Both the position numbers and the translations under genes were made by a program. DNA of 64,000 bases, taken from contig NZ_JAGTJJ010000023.1 of assembly GCF_028435365.1 (NCBI RefSeq), positions 107,203-171,202 of the forward strand. Reading direction: 5' to 3'. Below are positions 53,022 to 61,961 of the stretch, piece by piece (positions within the stretch are counted from its first letter, which is position 1; every line of letters starts with the position of its first letter). Below the pieces are notes generated by a model that worked only from the letters and a program-made list of their open reading frames with translations, was not told the origin of the DNA and made no database searches. The stretch comes from Polyangium jinanense. GTDB lineage: Bacteria; Myxococcota; Polyangia; Polyangiales; Polyangiaceae.

Positions 53022-56000
53022 ATGACGCGGCGGACCGGGTACTCCTTGCTGGGGCTCTTGATGGCGGCGATGACCATCCTGAGCTGCACCACGATCCTCG
53101 GCATTGATACCGAGAGCGACGAGAACCCGTGCAGCGCCGGAGACCTGCCGCCGCTCGAGTGCGGCGTCGGCGCCTGTCGCACGATCCGGCCCGCGTGCGT
53201 GAACGGCCTGCCGATGACCTGTCCGCCCGTCGACTCCCAGGCCGACGAGATCTGCGACGGCATCGACAACAACTGCGACGGCCTCATCGACGAGGGGTGT
53301 CCCTGCATGGAAGGGGCGGTCCAGAGTTGTTATAGCGGCGCGCCCCTCACCCGGAACGTCGGTATCTGCATCACCGGCATCCAGACCTGCACGAACGGCA
53401 TCTGGCTCGATTGCACCGGCGAGGTGCTACCGGGCCTCGAGAACTGCGACGACAACTTCGACAACGATTGCAACGGCAAGGTCAACGACAACTGCGCCTG
53501 CACCGAGGGGCAGACCCGCAAGTGTTACGGCGGCCCGCCGATCTCGCAGGGCGTCGCGAACTGCAAGGAAGGTGATCAGACCTGCCTGAACGGCTTCTGG
53601 GGCGACTGCAAGGCGGACGTCATCCCCGGCGGCGAGGTCTGCGACGGTGTCGACAACAACTGCGATGGCGCCATCGACGAGATTTCCGGCTGCGAGTGCT
53701 CCGGGGATCAGACGAAGGAGTGTTACACGGGCGACGACAAGTTCGTCGGCATCGGCGTCTGCAAGAAGGGGTATTACCCCTGCAAGGGCGGCAAGTTCGA
53801 CGAGACGAAGTGCCTGACCGAGGTGCTCCCCGGCGCCGAGGTCTGCAATGGCCTCGACGACGATTGCAACGGCCTGCCCGACGACGCGATGGGCCTCGGC
53901 CTCGATTGCACGACGAAGCTGCCCGGCATCTGCAAGTTCGGCAAGACGGATTGCGGCATCGACGAGGAGACGGGCAAGCCGGGCACGATCTGCACGCCCG
54001 ACGTCAAGCCCTTCCAGAACCCCGAGCAGGGCTGCAACCTGGTCGACGACAACTGCGACGGCGTCATCGACGAGGGCGTCCTCTGCTGCCCGGAAGACGG
54101 CATTCAGAACGGCAGCGAGACCGACGTCAACTGCGGCGGCACCTGCGTGATCAAGTGCCCCGACGGCAAGAAGTGCAACACGGGCGACGACTGCGTCTCG
54201 CAGGTCTGCGTGAGCGGCATCTGCGTCGGCGACACGTGCGACGACGCGACGGAGAACGGCACGGAGACGGACGTCGATTGCGGCGGCTCCGCCTGCCCCG
54301 GCTGCCAGCCCACGAAGAACTGCGAGTACGGGTCCGACTGCCTCTCGAACGTGTGCGTCGGCGGCAAGTGCCAGGCGCCGACCTGCTTCGACGGCGTGGA
54401 GAACGGTAACGAGAGCGACAAGGACTGCGGCGACGCCTGCAAGCCTCTGCTCTGCGTCAACCTCCAGAATTGCAACAGCGCGCTCGATTGCGTGAGCCTC
54501 TCCTGCAAGGACAAGGTCTGCCAGGCGGCGACCTGCGGCGACACCACGAAGAACGGCAGCGAGACGGACATCGATTGCGGCGGTGGCCAGTGCCAGGGCT
54601 GCGGCACGGGGCAGGGCTGCAACGTCGGCGCCGATTGCAAGGAGAAGGTCTGCGGGGCGAACAAGACGTGCCTCGCGCCGACGTGCACCGACAGCGCGGC
54701 GAACGGGCAGGAGACGGACGTCAACTGCGGCGGCCCCGACTGCGTCGCCCGCTGCGACACGGGCCAGAAGTGCCTCGTGGCGACCGACTGCCAGAGCAAG
54801 ATCTGCACGAACAACATCTGCGCCCCCTCGCAGTGCACGGACTTCGTGCAGAACGGGACCGAGACGGACGTCGATTGCGGCGGCGGTTGTCCGGAGAAAT
54901 GCGACCCGTCCGAGAAGTGCAAGACCAACGTCGACTGCAAGAGCGACGTCTGCACGGGCGGCATCTGCCTTTCGCCGACCTGCTCGGACAACAAGAAGAA
55001 CGGCGCCGAGACGGACCTCGACTGCGGCGGCCCGTGCGTGCAGGAGCAGAAGAAGTGCTCGGACGGCAAGCAGTGCCAGTTCGCCGGCGACTGCCAGAGC
55101 GGCGTCTGCACGGGCGGCATCTGCGTGCCCGCGCAGTGCAACGATCAAACGAAGAACGGCAACGAGACGGACATCGACTGCGGCGGCGGCCTGCCCTGCC
55201 AGGCCTGTGACATCGGCAAGAATTGCCTGAACGCCATCGACTGCAAGACGAACATCTGCTCGGCCGGCAAGTGCGCGCCGAAGCCGATCGGCGAGTTCTG
55301 CCTCTCGGCGCTCGAGTGCGCGAGCGGCAACTGCGTCGACGGGTTCTGCTGCAACAGCTCCTGCGACGGCACCTGCTTCGCGTGCTCGGCCGCCAAGAAA
55401 GGCCAGGGCAACAACGGCTTCTGCCAGGCGATCGTCGGCAACGCCGATCCGGACAACGAGTGCGCGTCGGACAACCCGAGCAGCTGCGGCAACACGGGCT
55501 TCTGCAACGGCGCCGGGGCGTGCGCGAAATACAGCAATAGCGTCGAGTGCGTGGTGGCGACGTGCAAGGACATCACGACGGCGAAGCTGCCGCAGTTCTG
55601 CAACGGCAACGGCGCGTGCCTGACGAGCGCCGAGCAGTCGTGCGTGCCGTACACGTGCAGCGCCGGCCAGTGCAACACGAGCTGCGCGATCGACGCGCAA
55701 TGCGCGGGCGGGTACTACTGCAACAATAGCCAGTGCATTCCGAAGGGCACCATCAGTTCGTCGTGCCAGACGAACAACCAGTGCGCGAGCGGCAACTGCG
55801 TCGACGGCGTCTGCTGCGACTCGGCCTGCACGGGCACCTGCTACGCGTGCTCGGCGGGCAAGAAGGGCCAGGGTAGCGACGGCATCTGCGGGCCGGTCGT
55901 GAACAACGGAGACCCCGACAACGAGTGCGCGACGACGTCGATCGCGAGCTGCGGGACGACGGGCGTCTGCGACGGCACGGGCAAATGCGCCCTGCACCCG

Positions 56001-59000
56001 AACGGCGCCCCCTGCGCCGCGGCGGAGTGCCTCAACGCGACGACCCTGAGCCCGAGCTCGACCTGCAACGGCTCCGGCACCTGCACGGCCACGTCGCAGA
56101 TCTCGTGCGCGCCATACCTCTGCAAGAACAACGCGTGTTCGAGCACGTGCGTGGGCGACGTGGACTGCGCGACGGGCAACTACTGCCTGCTTTCGTCTTG
56201 CCAGGCGAAGAAGGCGGACGGCAACTCGTGCATTGGCAACAACGAGTGCGCGAACGGCAACTGCGTCGACGGCGTCTGCTGCAACAACGCGTGCACGGGC
56301 CTCTGCCAGGCCTGCTCGGCGGGCAAGAAGGGCAGCGGCGCGGACGGTACGTGCGGGCCGATCGCGAACGGCCAAGACCCCGACAACGATTGCATGGACG
56401 GCCAGTGCGCGGACAGCACCACGCTCAACGTGACGCAGGTCTGCAACGGCGCGGGTGCGTGCAAGGCCGGGGTCACGGCGAGCTGCACGCCCTACGTGTG
56501 CGCGCCGGGCGTCTCCTGCCCGACGACGTGCACGAGCGACGCAAACTGCGCGTCGACGCATTATTGCAACGCCTCGAACCAGTGCGTCTCGAAGAAGGCG
56601 ACGGGACAGACCTGCACGAACCCGACCGGCAACGAGTGCACGAGCGGCAACTGCGTCGACGGCTATTGCTGCAATGAGGCGTGCGCGGGGACGTGCCGGG
56701 CGTGCTCGATCGCGGCGGGCGCGGCGACGAACGGCTCCTGCGCGAACATCCAGAACGGCGGCACGGACGCGAACCCGGTCTGCGGCGGGCTCAACACGTG
56801 CGACGGCGGGGGCGTCTGCAAGAAGGCGCTCGGTCAGGCGTGCGGCGTGGGGAGCGATTGCTCGAGCGGTTTCTGCGCGGACGGCGTCTGCTGCAACGAG
56901 GCGTGCGGCGGGACGTGCCGGGCCTGCACGCTGGCGAAGAAGGGCGCCGGGACCGACGGGCAATGCGGCAACATCGCGTCGGGCAGCACGGATGACGCGC
57001 CCGTTTGCGGCGGCGCGAACGTGTGCGACGGGACCGGCGCGTGCAAGAAGAAGATGGGCGAGGCTTGCGTCGTCGGGACGGAGTGCGTGAGCGGCTCCTG
57101 CGTCGACGGCGTTTGCTGCAGCTCGGGGTCGTGCTCGACGTGCCAGACCTGCAACAAGAACATCATGACCGCCGGCACGTGCCAGAACATCAACGCCGGC
57201 ACGACGGACAACAACCCCGTCGGCGCCTGCACCGGCACGAACACCTGCGACGGGAGCGGGACCTGCAAGAAGAACGACGGGCAGGTCTGCGGGAACGCCA
57301 GCGAATGCCTGAGCGGCAACTGCGTGGACGGGGTCTGCTGCAACGGCACGTGCACCGGTGAATGCCAGGCGTGCTCGGTGGCGGCGGGCGCCGCGACGAA
57401 CGGCGTTTGCGGCAACATCACGTCGGGCCAGCCCGACAATTACCCCGCGAACACGTGCGCCGCGCCGAAAGCCTGCGACGGCGGCGGGGTGTGCAAGAGC
57501 GCGAATGGCATCGTGTGCGCGACGGGCAGCGACTGCGTCACCGGCAACTGCGTGGACGGGGTCTGCTGCGACACCTCGTGCACCGGCGTCTGCAAGGCGT
57601 GCTCGGTGGCGAAAGGCGCCGCGGCGAACGGCGTCTGCGGGAACATCGCGCCGGGCAGCACGGACGACGCGCCCGTCTGCGGTGGCTCGAACGTCTGCAA
57701 CGGCAGCGGCGCGTGCCTGAAGACGAAGGGCGAGGTGTGCTCGACGGCCTCCGAGTGCGCGAGCGGCGCGTGCGTCGACGGGGTTTGCTGCACGGCGATG
57801 GCCTGCGGGTCGTGCCAGACCTGCAACAAGAACATCATGCTCGCCGGCACCTGCACGAACATCGACAGCGGTCAGCCGGACAATTTCCCGGCGGGCAACT
57901 GCACGGGGACGAACGTGTGCGACGGCGCCGGCGTGTGCAAGGAGCTGAACGGCAGCGCGTGCTCCACGGCCGGCGAGTGCTTCAGCGGCAACTGCATCGA
58001 CGGGTTCTGCTGCGACTCCGCGTGCAACGGCACCTGCCGGACGTGCGCGGCGGCATCGGGCGCGCCGGCAAACGGCACGTGCGGCAACGTCACGTCGGGC
58101 ACGCAGGACACGGTCCCGGCGAACGCCTGCACCGGGACGAACGTGTGCGACGGTACGGGCACATGCAAGAAGTCGAACGGCGCGGTGTGCGGCGCGGGGA
58201 ACGAATGCCTGAGCGGCAACTGCGTGGACGGGGTCTGTTGCAACAGCACGTGCACGAGCACCTGTCAGGCGTGCTCGGCGGCGGCGAAGGGGCAAGGCTC
58301 GGACGGCACGTGCGGCAACATCGTGTCGGGCATGCAGGACAACGTCGCGGCGAGCACCTGCGTCGGGATGAACGCGTGCAACGGCTCGGGCGTCTGCAAG
58401 GAGACGAATGGCTCGGCGTGCTCGACGACCGGCGAATGTTTGAGCAACTTCTGCGCGGACGGGGTCTGCTGCAACGCGGCATGCACGGGCACCTGTGATG
58501 CCTGTTCGATCGCGGCCGGCGGGACCACGGACGGCACGTGCGGCGACATGATCCCCGGCCTGGAGGACACGAACGCGACGACTGTCTGCAGCGGCGCGAA
58601 CGCGTGCGGGCCGAGCGGCACGTGCGTCAACAACAAGAAGGAAAATGGCCAGTCTTGCACCATGGCGAACGACTGCGCCTCGGGGCAATGCGTCGAGGGG
58701 GTCTGCTGCAACTCGGCGTGCACTGGCACGTGCCAGTCGTGCAGCGTGACGGGCAATGTCGGTATGTGCTCGCCGATCCCGGCAGGACAGCCGGACAACG
58801 TGCCAGCGAACACGTGCACGGGGACGAGCGCCTGCGACGGCGCGGGCACCTGTGAAAAGGCCAATGGCCAGACCTGCTCGACGCCCGACGAATGCGGCAG
58901 CGGCAATTGCGTGGACAACGTCTGCTGCAACTCGTCGTGCAACGGGGTCTGCCAGGCGTGCAATACCGCCGGAAACCCGGGCGTGTGCTCGCCCGTCCCC

Positions 59001-59300
59001 GTGGGCACGTCCGATTCGCTCTGCCCCACGGGCCAGGGCTGCGACGGCGCGGGCGGCTGCAAGAAGCTGAACGGGCAGGCGTGCGCCAGTGCAGCGGAGT
59101 GCAACAGCGGCCACTGCGTGGACGGCGTCTGCTGCAACGGCGCCTGCTCGGGTGTCTGTGAGGCTTGCTCGGCGGCGGCGAAGGGCAGCGGGGGCAACGG
59201 GACCTGTCAACCGATCACCTCGGGTAAGTACGACGACTTCCCGGCGAACACCTGCGTCGCCCCGAGCGCCTGCAACGGCGCCGGCGTCTGCTCCCCGTGA
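53022..59300 (+). CDS. Giant Cys-rich repeat lipoprotein (MopE-like plus SGNCVDGVCC repeats), 2092 aa
   Basis: N-terminal signal with lipobox TILSC (Cys ~22). Three repeat classes follow in order: five MopE-type motifs of the CDGIDNNCDGLIDEG kind (to ~residue 350), which in relatives bind metal ions through Asp/Asn; eight repeats with NGxETDxDCGG and a following Cys cluster (~360-740); and about fifteen longer repeats centred on SGNCVDGVCCNxxCxGxCxACS (~755-2090). Cys content is extreme and probably all disulfide bonded, so it should fold outside the cytoplasm. No C-terminal sorting tail. Likely a long surface fibre or adhesin; ligand unknown. The last repeat class also occurs once in the protein at 15705. 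Start ATG 53022 begins the signal sequence. Confidence 0.85.
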   Translation: MTRRTGYSLLGLLMAAMTILSCTTILGIDTESDENPCSAGDLPPLECGVGACRTIRPACVNGLPMTCPPVDSQADEICDGIDNNCDGLIDEGCPCMEGAVQSCYSGAPLTRNVGICITGIQTCTNGIWLDCTGEVLPGLENCDDNFDNDCNGKVNDNCACTEGQTRKCYGGPPISQGVANCKEGDQTCLNGFWGDCKADVIPGGEVCDGVDNNCDGAIDEISGCECSGDQTKECYTGDDKFVGIGVCKKGYYPCKGGKFDETKCLTEVLPGAEVCNGLDDDCNGLPDDAMGLGLDCTTKLPGICKFGKTDCGIDEETGKPGTICTPDVKPFQNPEQGCNLVDDNCDGVIDEGVLCCPEDGIQNGSETDVNCGGTCVIKCPDGKKCNTGDDCVSQVCVSGICVGDTCDDATENGTETDVDCGGSACPGCQPTKNCEYGSDCLSNVCVGGKCQAPTCFDGVENGNESDKDCGDACKPLLCVNLQNCNSALDCVSLSCKDKVCQAATCGDTTKNGSETDIDCGGGQCQGCGTGQGCNVGADCKEKVCGANKTCLAPTCTDSAANGQETDVNCGGPDCVARCDTGQKCLVATDCQSKICTNNICAPSQCTDFVQNGTETDVDCGGGCPEKCDPSEKCKTNVDCKSDVCTGGICLSPTCSDNKKNGAETDLDCGGPCVQEQKKCSDGKQCQFAGDCQSGVCTGGICVPAQCNDQTKNGNETDIDCGGGLPCQACDIGKNCLNAIDCKTNICSAGKCAPKPIGEFCLSALECASGNCVDGFCCNSSCDGTCFACSAAKKGQGNNGFCQAIVGNADPDNECASDNPSSCGNTGFCNGAGACAKYSNSVECVVATCKDITTAKLPQFCNGNGACLTSAEQSCVPYTCSAGQCNTSCAIDAQCAGGYYCNNSQCIPKGTISSSCQTNNQCASGNCVDGVCCDSACTGTCYACSAGKKGQGSDGICGPVVNNGDPDNECATTSIASCGTTGVCDGTGKCALHPNGAPCAAAECLNATTLSPSSTCNGSGTCTATSQISCAPYLCKNNACSSTCVGDVDCATGNYCLLSSCQAKKADGNSCIGNNECANGNCVDGVCCNNACTGLCQACSAGKKGSGADGTCGPIANGQDPDNDCMDGQCADSTTLNVTQVCNGAGACKAGVTASCTPYVCAPGVSCPTTCTSDANCASTHYCNASNQCVSKKATGQTCTNPTGNECTSGNCVDGYCCNEACAGTCRACSIAAGAATNGSCANIQNGGTDANPVCGGLNTCDGGGVCKKALGQACGVGSDCSSGFCADGVCCNEACGGTCRACTLAKKGAGTDGQCGNIASGSTDDAPVCGGANVCDGTGACKKKMGEACVVGTECVSGSCVDGVCCSSGSCSTCQTCNKNIMTAGTCQNINAGTTDNNPVGACTGTNTCDGSGTCKKNDGQVCGNASECLSGNCVDGVCCNGTCTGECQACSVAAGAATNGVCGNITSGQPDNYPANTCAAPKACDGGGVCKSANGIVCATGSDCVTGNCVDGVCCDTSCTGVCKACSVAKGAAANGVCGNIAPGSTDDAPVCGGSNVCNGSGACLKTKGEVCSTASECASGACVDGVCCTAMACGSCQTCNKNIMLAGTCTNIDSGQPDNFPAGNCTGTNVCDGAGVCKELNGSACSTAGECFSGNCIDGFCCDSACNGTCRTCAAASGAPANGTCGNVTSGTQDTVPANACTGTNVCDGTGTCKKSNGAVCGAGNECLSGNCVDGVCCNSTCTSTCQACSAAAKGQGSDGTCGNIVSGMQDNVAASTCVGMNACNGSGVCKETNGSACSTTGECLSNFCADGVCCNAACTGTCDACSIAAGGTTDGTCGDMIPGLEDTNATTVCSGANACGPSGTCVNNKKENGQSCTMANDCASGQCVEGVCCNSACTGTCQSCSVTGNVGMCSPIPAGQPDNVPANTCTGTSACDGAGTCEKANGQTCSTPDECGSGNCVDNVCCNSSCNGVCQACNTAGNPGVCSPVPVGTSDSLCPTGQGCDGAGGCKKLNGQACASAAECNSGHCVDGVCCNGACSGVCEACSAAAKGSGGNGTCQPITSGKYDDFPANTCVAPSACNGAGVCSP

Positions 59301-59309
59301 AATGGCAGC

Positions 59310-59338
59310 GGCCCGGCTCCCTTCGCGGGGGCCGGGCC
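59310..59338. terminator. Bidirectional terminator-like hairpin
   Basis: GGCCCGGC plus TCCC pairs with GGGG plus GCCGGGCC around a TTCGC loop, a 12-pair stem with one wobble. It lies between convergent genes ending at 59300 and 59391. No T-run follows on either strand, so it may act as a barrier or 3' end stabiliser rather than a classical intrinsic terminator. Confidence 0.6.
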
Positions 59339-59390
59339 GGCAGAAGGCGGGCGCCGCAAGGGCGTCCGCGGTGCTTCGAGGGACGACCGA

Positions 59391-59954
59391 TCAGAACTTC
59401 GCGCGGAACGACGCGATCATGCGCATCCCCTCGGTACGCGTCGACTCCGGCGCGCTCTTCTCGAACAGATAAAAGACGAAGGTCTTCTCCTCGCGTCCCG
59501 CGTCGACGACGGCATACTGGAAGCCCGCTTCGCCCATGGCGATGCGGCATGCGCCGTCGCTCGCCTTCGCCTCGAGCTGCCCCTCACCCACGCGAATCGA
59601 GCGTTCCTCGGCGAGACGCACCTCGGTCGCGCCGAACACGGCGAGCGCGGCGTCGCGCTTGCCGGCCAGGGTGTCCGAGGCTTTGAGCGGCGCGAGCAGG
59701 ATGTGCGCGCGGCTATCCGGCGACGTGAGCATCTCGAATCCGTCCTGCGCCGTCGTCGTCCACGTCGTCGGGGCGCGGTACTCCACGAGGCCACACGAGG
59801 CCGGTTTGCCGAGCGGCGACTCCGCCAGGGCCTGCGAAAGCGCGGCCACGGCCCCCTCGTCGTCCGCCTCGGGCTCCCGCGCGCAGCCCACGCCGTGGAG
59901 CGTCCCGATCGCCACGAACCCGAGTGCCCAGCGAATACCCGTCCCGCGCATCAT
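59391..59954 (-). CDS. Putative lipoprotein, 187 aa
   Basis: Signal segment with lipobox HGVGC (Cys ~24), then a single small domain with one further Cys pair (PASCGLVEY and DGACRIAMG) and a hydrophobic C-terminal strand set (FQYAVVDAG, TFVFYLFEK). No family recognised; the layout suggests a compact beta-rich periplasmic or outer-membrane lipoprotein. ATG at 59954 (tandem ATG ATG) follows AGGAG at good spacing. A 26-base gap separates it from the gene upstream (59981-61021), so the two probably form an operon. Confidence 0.72.
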   Translation of the reverse strand: MMRGTGIRWALGFVAIGTLHGVGCAREPEADDEGAVAALSQALAESPLGKPASCGLVEYRAPTTWTTTAQDGFEMLTSPDSRAHILLAPLKASDTLAGKRDAALAVFGATEVRLAEERSIRVGEGQLEAKASDGACRIAMGEAGFQYAVVDAGREEKTFVFYLFEKSAPESTRTEGMRMIASFRAKF

Positions 59955-59980
59955 CGATTGTCTCCTGGCCCGGCGCCGCA

Positions 59981-61021
59981 TCACCATTGCACTTCGACCG
60001 AGCCGCTCATGGGCCCGAGCCCCACGCGCACCTGCGTCCCCGGCCCGAGCTTGCCGAAATTGGAGGGAGGCGGCTCCGTGAAATAAAGCGCGATCCCGGT
60101 GCCGAGCAACGCGACCCCGACGGGCAGCGCGACATTGCTCATCATCCCCGTGATGGCCGCCGTCTGCTTGGCGCCCACGCCCGTCGTGTTGCAGATTTTG
60201 GGGTTCGTGGGGAGGCAATTCTTTTCGATCGGCTCCTTTTGCGCCCACGTGATGATGCCCATCACGAGTCCCCCCGCGATGCCCACCGCGCCGAGCCCCC
60301 CGAGCGTGTAGGCCGCGACGCGACGGCCCGAGATCCCACTATCGAGCTTGGGGAACCTCGAGGGCACCGGCTGCAGGGCCGTCGCCGTCTTCGTGGGCTC
60401 GCCGGTCTCCGTCGCCGGCGGCATCACGACGTCGATGACCTGGTTTTCCCCCTCCTTCAGTCGGAACTTCGTGAACACGGAGGGGCGGCCCGGGATCTCG
60501 GTCGTGAGCACGTGCTCGCCCGGATCGATCGGGAGCGGGACGCCAATCCTCACCTCCAAGGGCGGACCCCCCTCGAGCGACTTGCGGAGCACGCGCGTCG
60601 TCGCCGGGGCGTTGCGCGGGACGCGGAGGATGACCTTGGGGATCTTCGCCTCGAGCGCATGGCGCCGCGCCGAAGCGGCCTCCTCGTTGTCGCGCTCGGC
60701 CTTCTGTTCGAGGTCCGAGAGCTGTTCGAACGCCGTGAGGTATTCGTCGTAGTGCACGGCCGCCGTGGCGATGCGGCCCCACTTGTCGTAACACGTGGCG
60801 AGCCAGAAGAGCGTGGACGGGCGCGGTTCCTCGCGGTAGGCGACCTTGAACGCGGGGCAGGCCGTCACGAAGTTTCCGGCCTCCATCTCGACGCGCGCCG
60901 CCTGGACCGCCGCCGCCTGCGACCCATCGGCCTGCCGCGTGCCCGCGGGCTCGTCCGCCGAGGCACGCGCGGTCACCGTGCAAAGAGCGATGCCCGCGAG
61001 AAGGAGCGATACCGGACGCAT
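59981..61021 (-). CDS. Exported protein with TPR-like N-terminus, PEGA-like domain and two C-terminal TM helices, 346 aa
   Basis: Signal peptide (LLLAGIALCTVTARASA). Residues ~30-130 have the helix pattern seen in a Polyangiales family (FVTACPAFKVAYREEPRPSTLFWLATCYDKWGR), a TPR-like unit. A beta domain follows (VILRVPRNAPATTRVL, PLPIDPGEHVLTTEIPGR) of PEGA-like type, often wall- or surface-associated. Two hydrophobic helices near the C-terminus (AAYTLGGLGAVGIAGGLVMG and NVALPVGVALLGTGIALYF) then anchor it. Such proteins are abundant in Sorangium-type genomes, function unknown. The ATG at 61021 starts the signal peptide. Confidence 0.75.
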   Translation of the reverse strand: MRPVSLLLAGIALCTVTARASADEPAGTRQADGSQAAAVQAARVEMEAGNFVTACPAFKVAYREEPRPSTLFWLATCYDKWGRIATAAVHYDEYLTAFEQLSDLEQKAERDNEEAASARRHALEAKIPKVILRVPRNAPATTRVLRKSLEGGPPLEVRIGVPLPIDPGEHVLTTEIPGRPSVFTKFRLKEGENQVIDVVMPPATETGEPTKTATALQPVPSRFPKLDSGISGRRVAAYTLGGLGAVGIAGGLVMGIITWAQKEPIEKNCLPTNPKICNTTGVGAKQTAAITGMMSNVALPVGVALLGTGIALYFTEPPPSNFGKLGPGTQVRVGLGPMSGSVEVQW

Positions 61022-61218
61022 CGTTTTCGATGTTACAGGCTGATCCGACGGCGGATCAAGAACAATACAAGCGCGCGGCGGAGGCCCTCGGCGCGGCCGT
61101 GGCGGTCGGTCCCGGCGCGTCAGCTTGTCTCGAGCGCGAAACTCTGAGAACGTGGCGCGCGCAGGAGGGCGCGAACGTTCATGCCGCGGCAAGCCGGGTG
61201 AGGAGGCGCGAGGAAGGT

Positions 61219-61956
61219 ATGGGCAGGGGCATTTCGAGGTTCGGCTGGCTCTCGTTCGTGTTCATGGCGGGATGCGCGGGGAGCGGGGACGTCGTGCGTC
61301 AGGGGGCGCTGCCCACCATGGGCTTCGAGGCCGAGGCCGATCCCGCGCCCGTAGACGCGGAGTCCACGCCACCCGCGCTGGCGCCCGCGCCGCCCGCGCA
61401 GAAAGTGCCGCCCGCGCCGAAAGACCCGCCGTCATTTCGCGCGCCGACGGTTCCATACAGCCTCGGCGTCCTCGGCCTCGGCGCGGCGTTCATCGTGGCC
61501 GGCGGCGTCATGATGGGCGTCGCGGAGACGGCCGACGAGCGGTGCGGCGTCGCCGGTTGTTATGGCGTCCTCGACCCGAACCTCGATTTCGCGGGCAGGC
61601 TCTTCCTGGCGAACGGCATCGGCATCGGCATCGCCTCCGTCACGGCCACGCTCGTCGGGCTCGGGACCGACGGAACACCCACCCCGCGGAAGAGCGACGC
61701 ATTCACGGAGCGGGGCATCTTCGCGACGGCCCTCGGCGTGGGCCTCGCGTGCACGGGCCTCGCGGCCGCCAGGGGGGACGATTTCCAGCTCGAAGGTTTG
61801 CCGAGCGCGGTGGCCACCGGGGCCTACCTCGGCGCGCTCGCGGTTACGGGCCTGGGCCTCGGTTTCTGGATCTACGGCGCGCGCAACGCGCAGGCCCCCG
61901 CCGCCGCGTCTTTGCGCGTGGGTCCGACTTCGGCGCAATTCACGGTACGCTACTGA
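61219..61956 (+). CDS. Lipoprotein with several hydrophobic helices, 245 aa
   Basis: Signal with lipobox MAGC (Cys ~19), a Pro/Ala-rich linker (~40-75), then a region with about four hydrophobic Gly/Ala helices (YSLGVLGLGAAFIVAGGVMMG, FLANGIGIGIASVTATLVGLG, GIFATALGVGLACTGLA, AVATGAYLGALAVTGLGLGF). The C-terminal helical region resembles the two-helix tail of the neighbour at 59981. No enzyme motif seen. AGGAGG and AGGAAGG stretches before the ATG support the start. Five bases before the next gene, so they are probably cotranscribed. Divergent from 59981-61021. Confidence 0.7.
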   Translation: MGRGISRFGWLSFVFMAGCAGSGDVVRQGALPTMGFEAEADPAPVDAESTPPALAPAPPAQKVPPAPKDPPSFRAPTVPYSLGVLGLGAAFIVAGGVMMGVAETADERCGVAGCYGVLDPNLDFAGRLFLANGIGIGIASVTATLVGLGTDGTPTPRKSDAFTERGIFATALGVGLACTGLAAARGDDFQLEGLPSAVATGAYLGALAVTGLGLGFWIYGARNAQAPAAASLRVGPTSAQFTVRY

Positions 61957-61961
61957 TCGCC

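Noticed and set aside
53427..59210. 1927-codon open frame on the minus strand
   Set aside because: It is fully antisense to the Cys-rich gene; the protein is a monotonous Ala/Arg/Asp/Val string created by GC-rich third positions.
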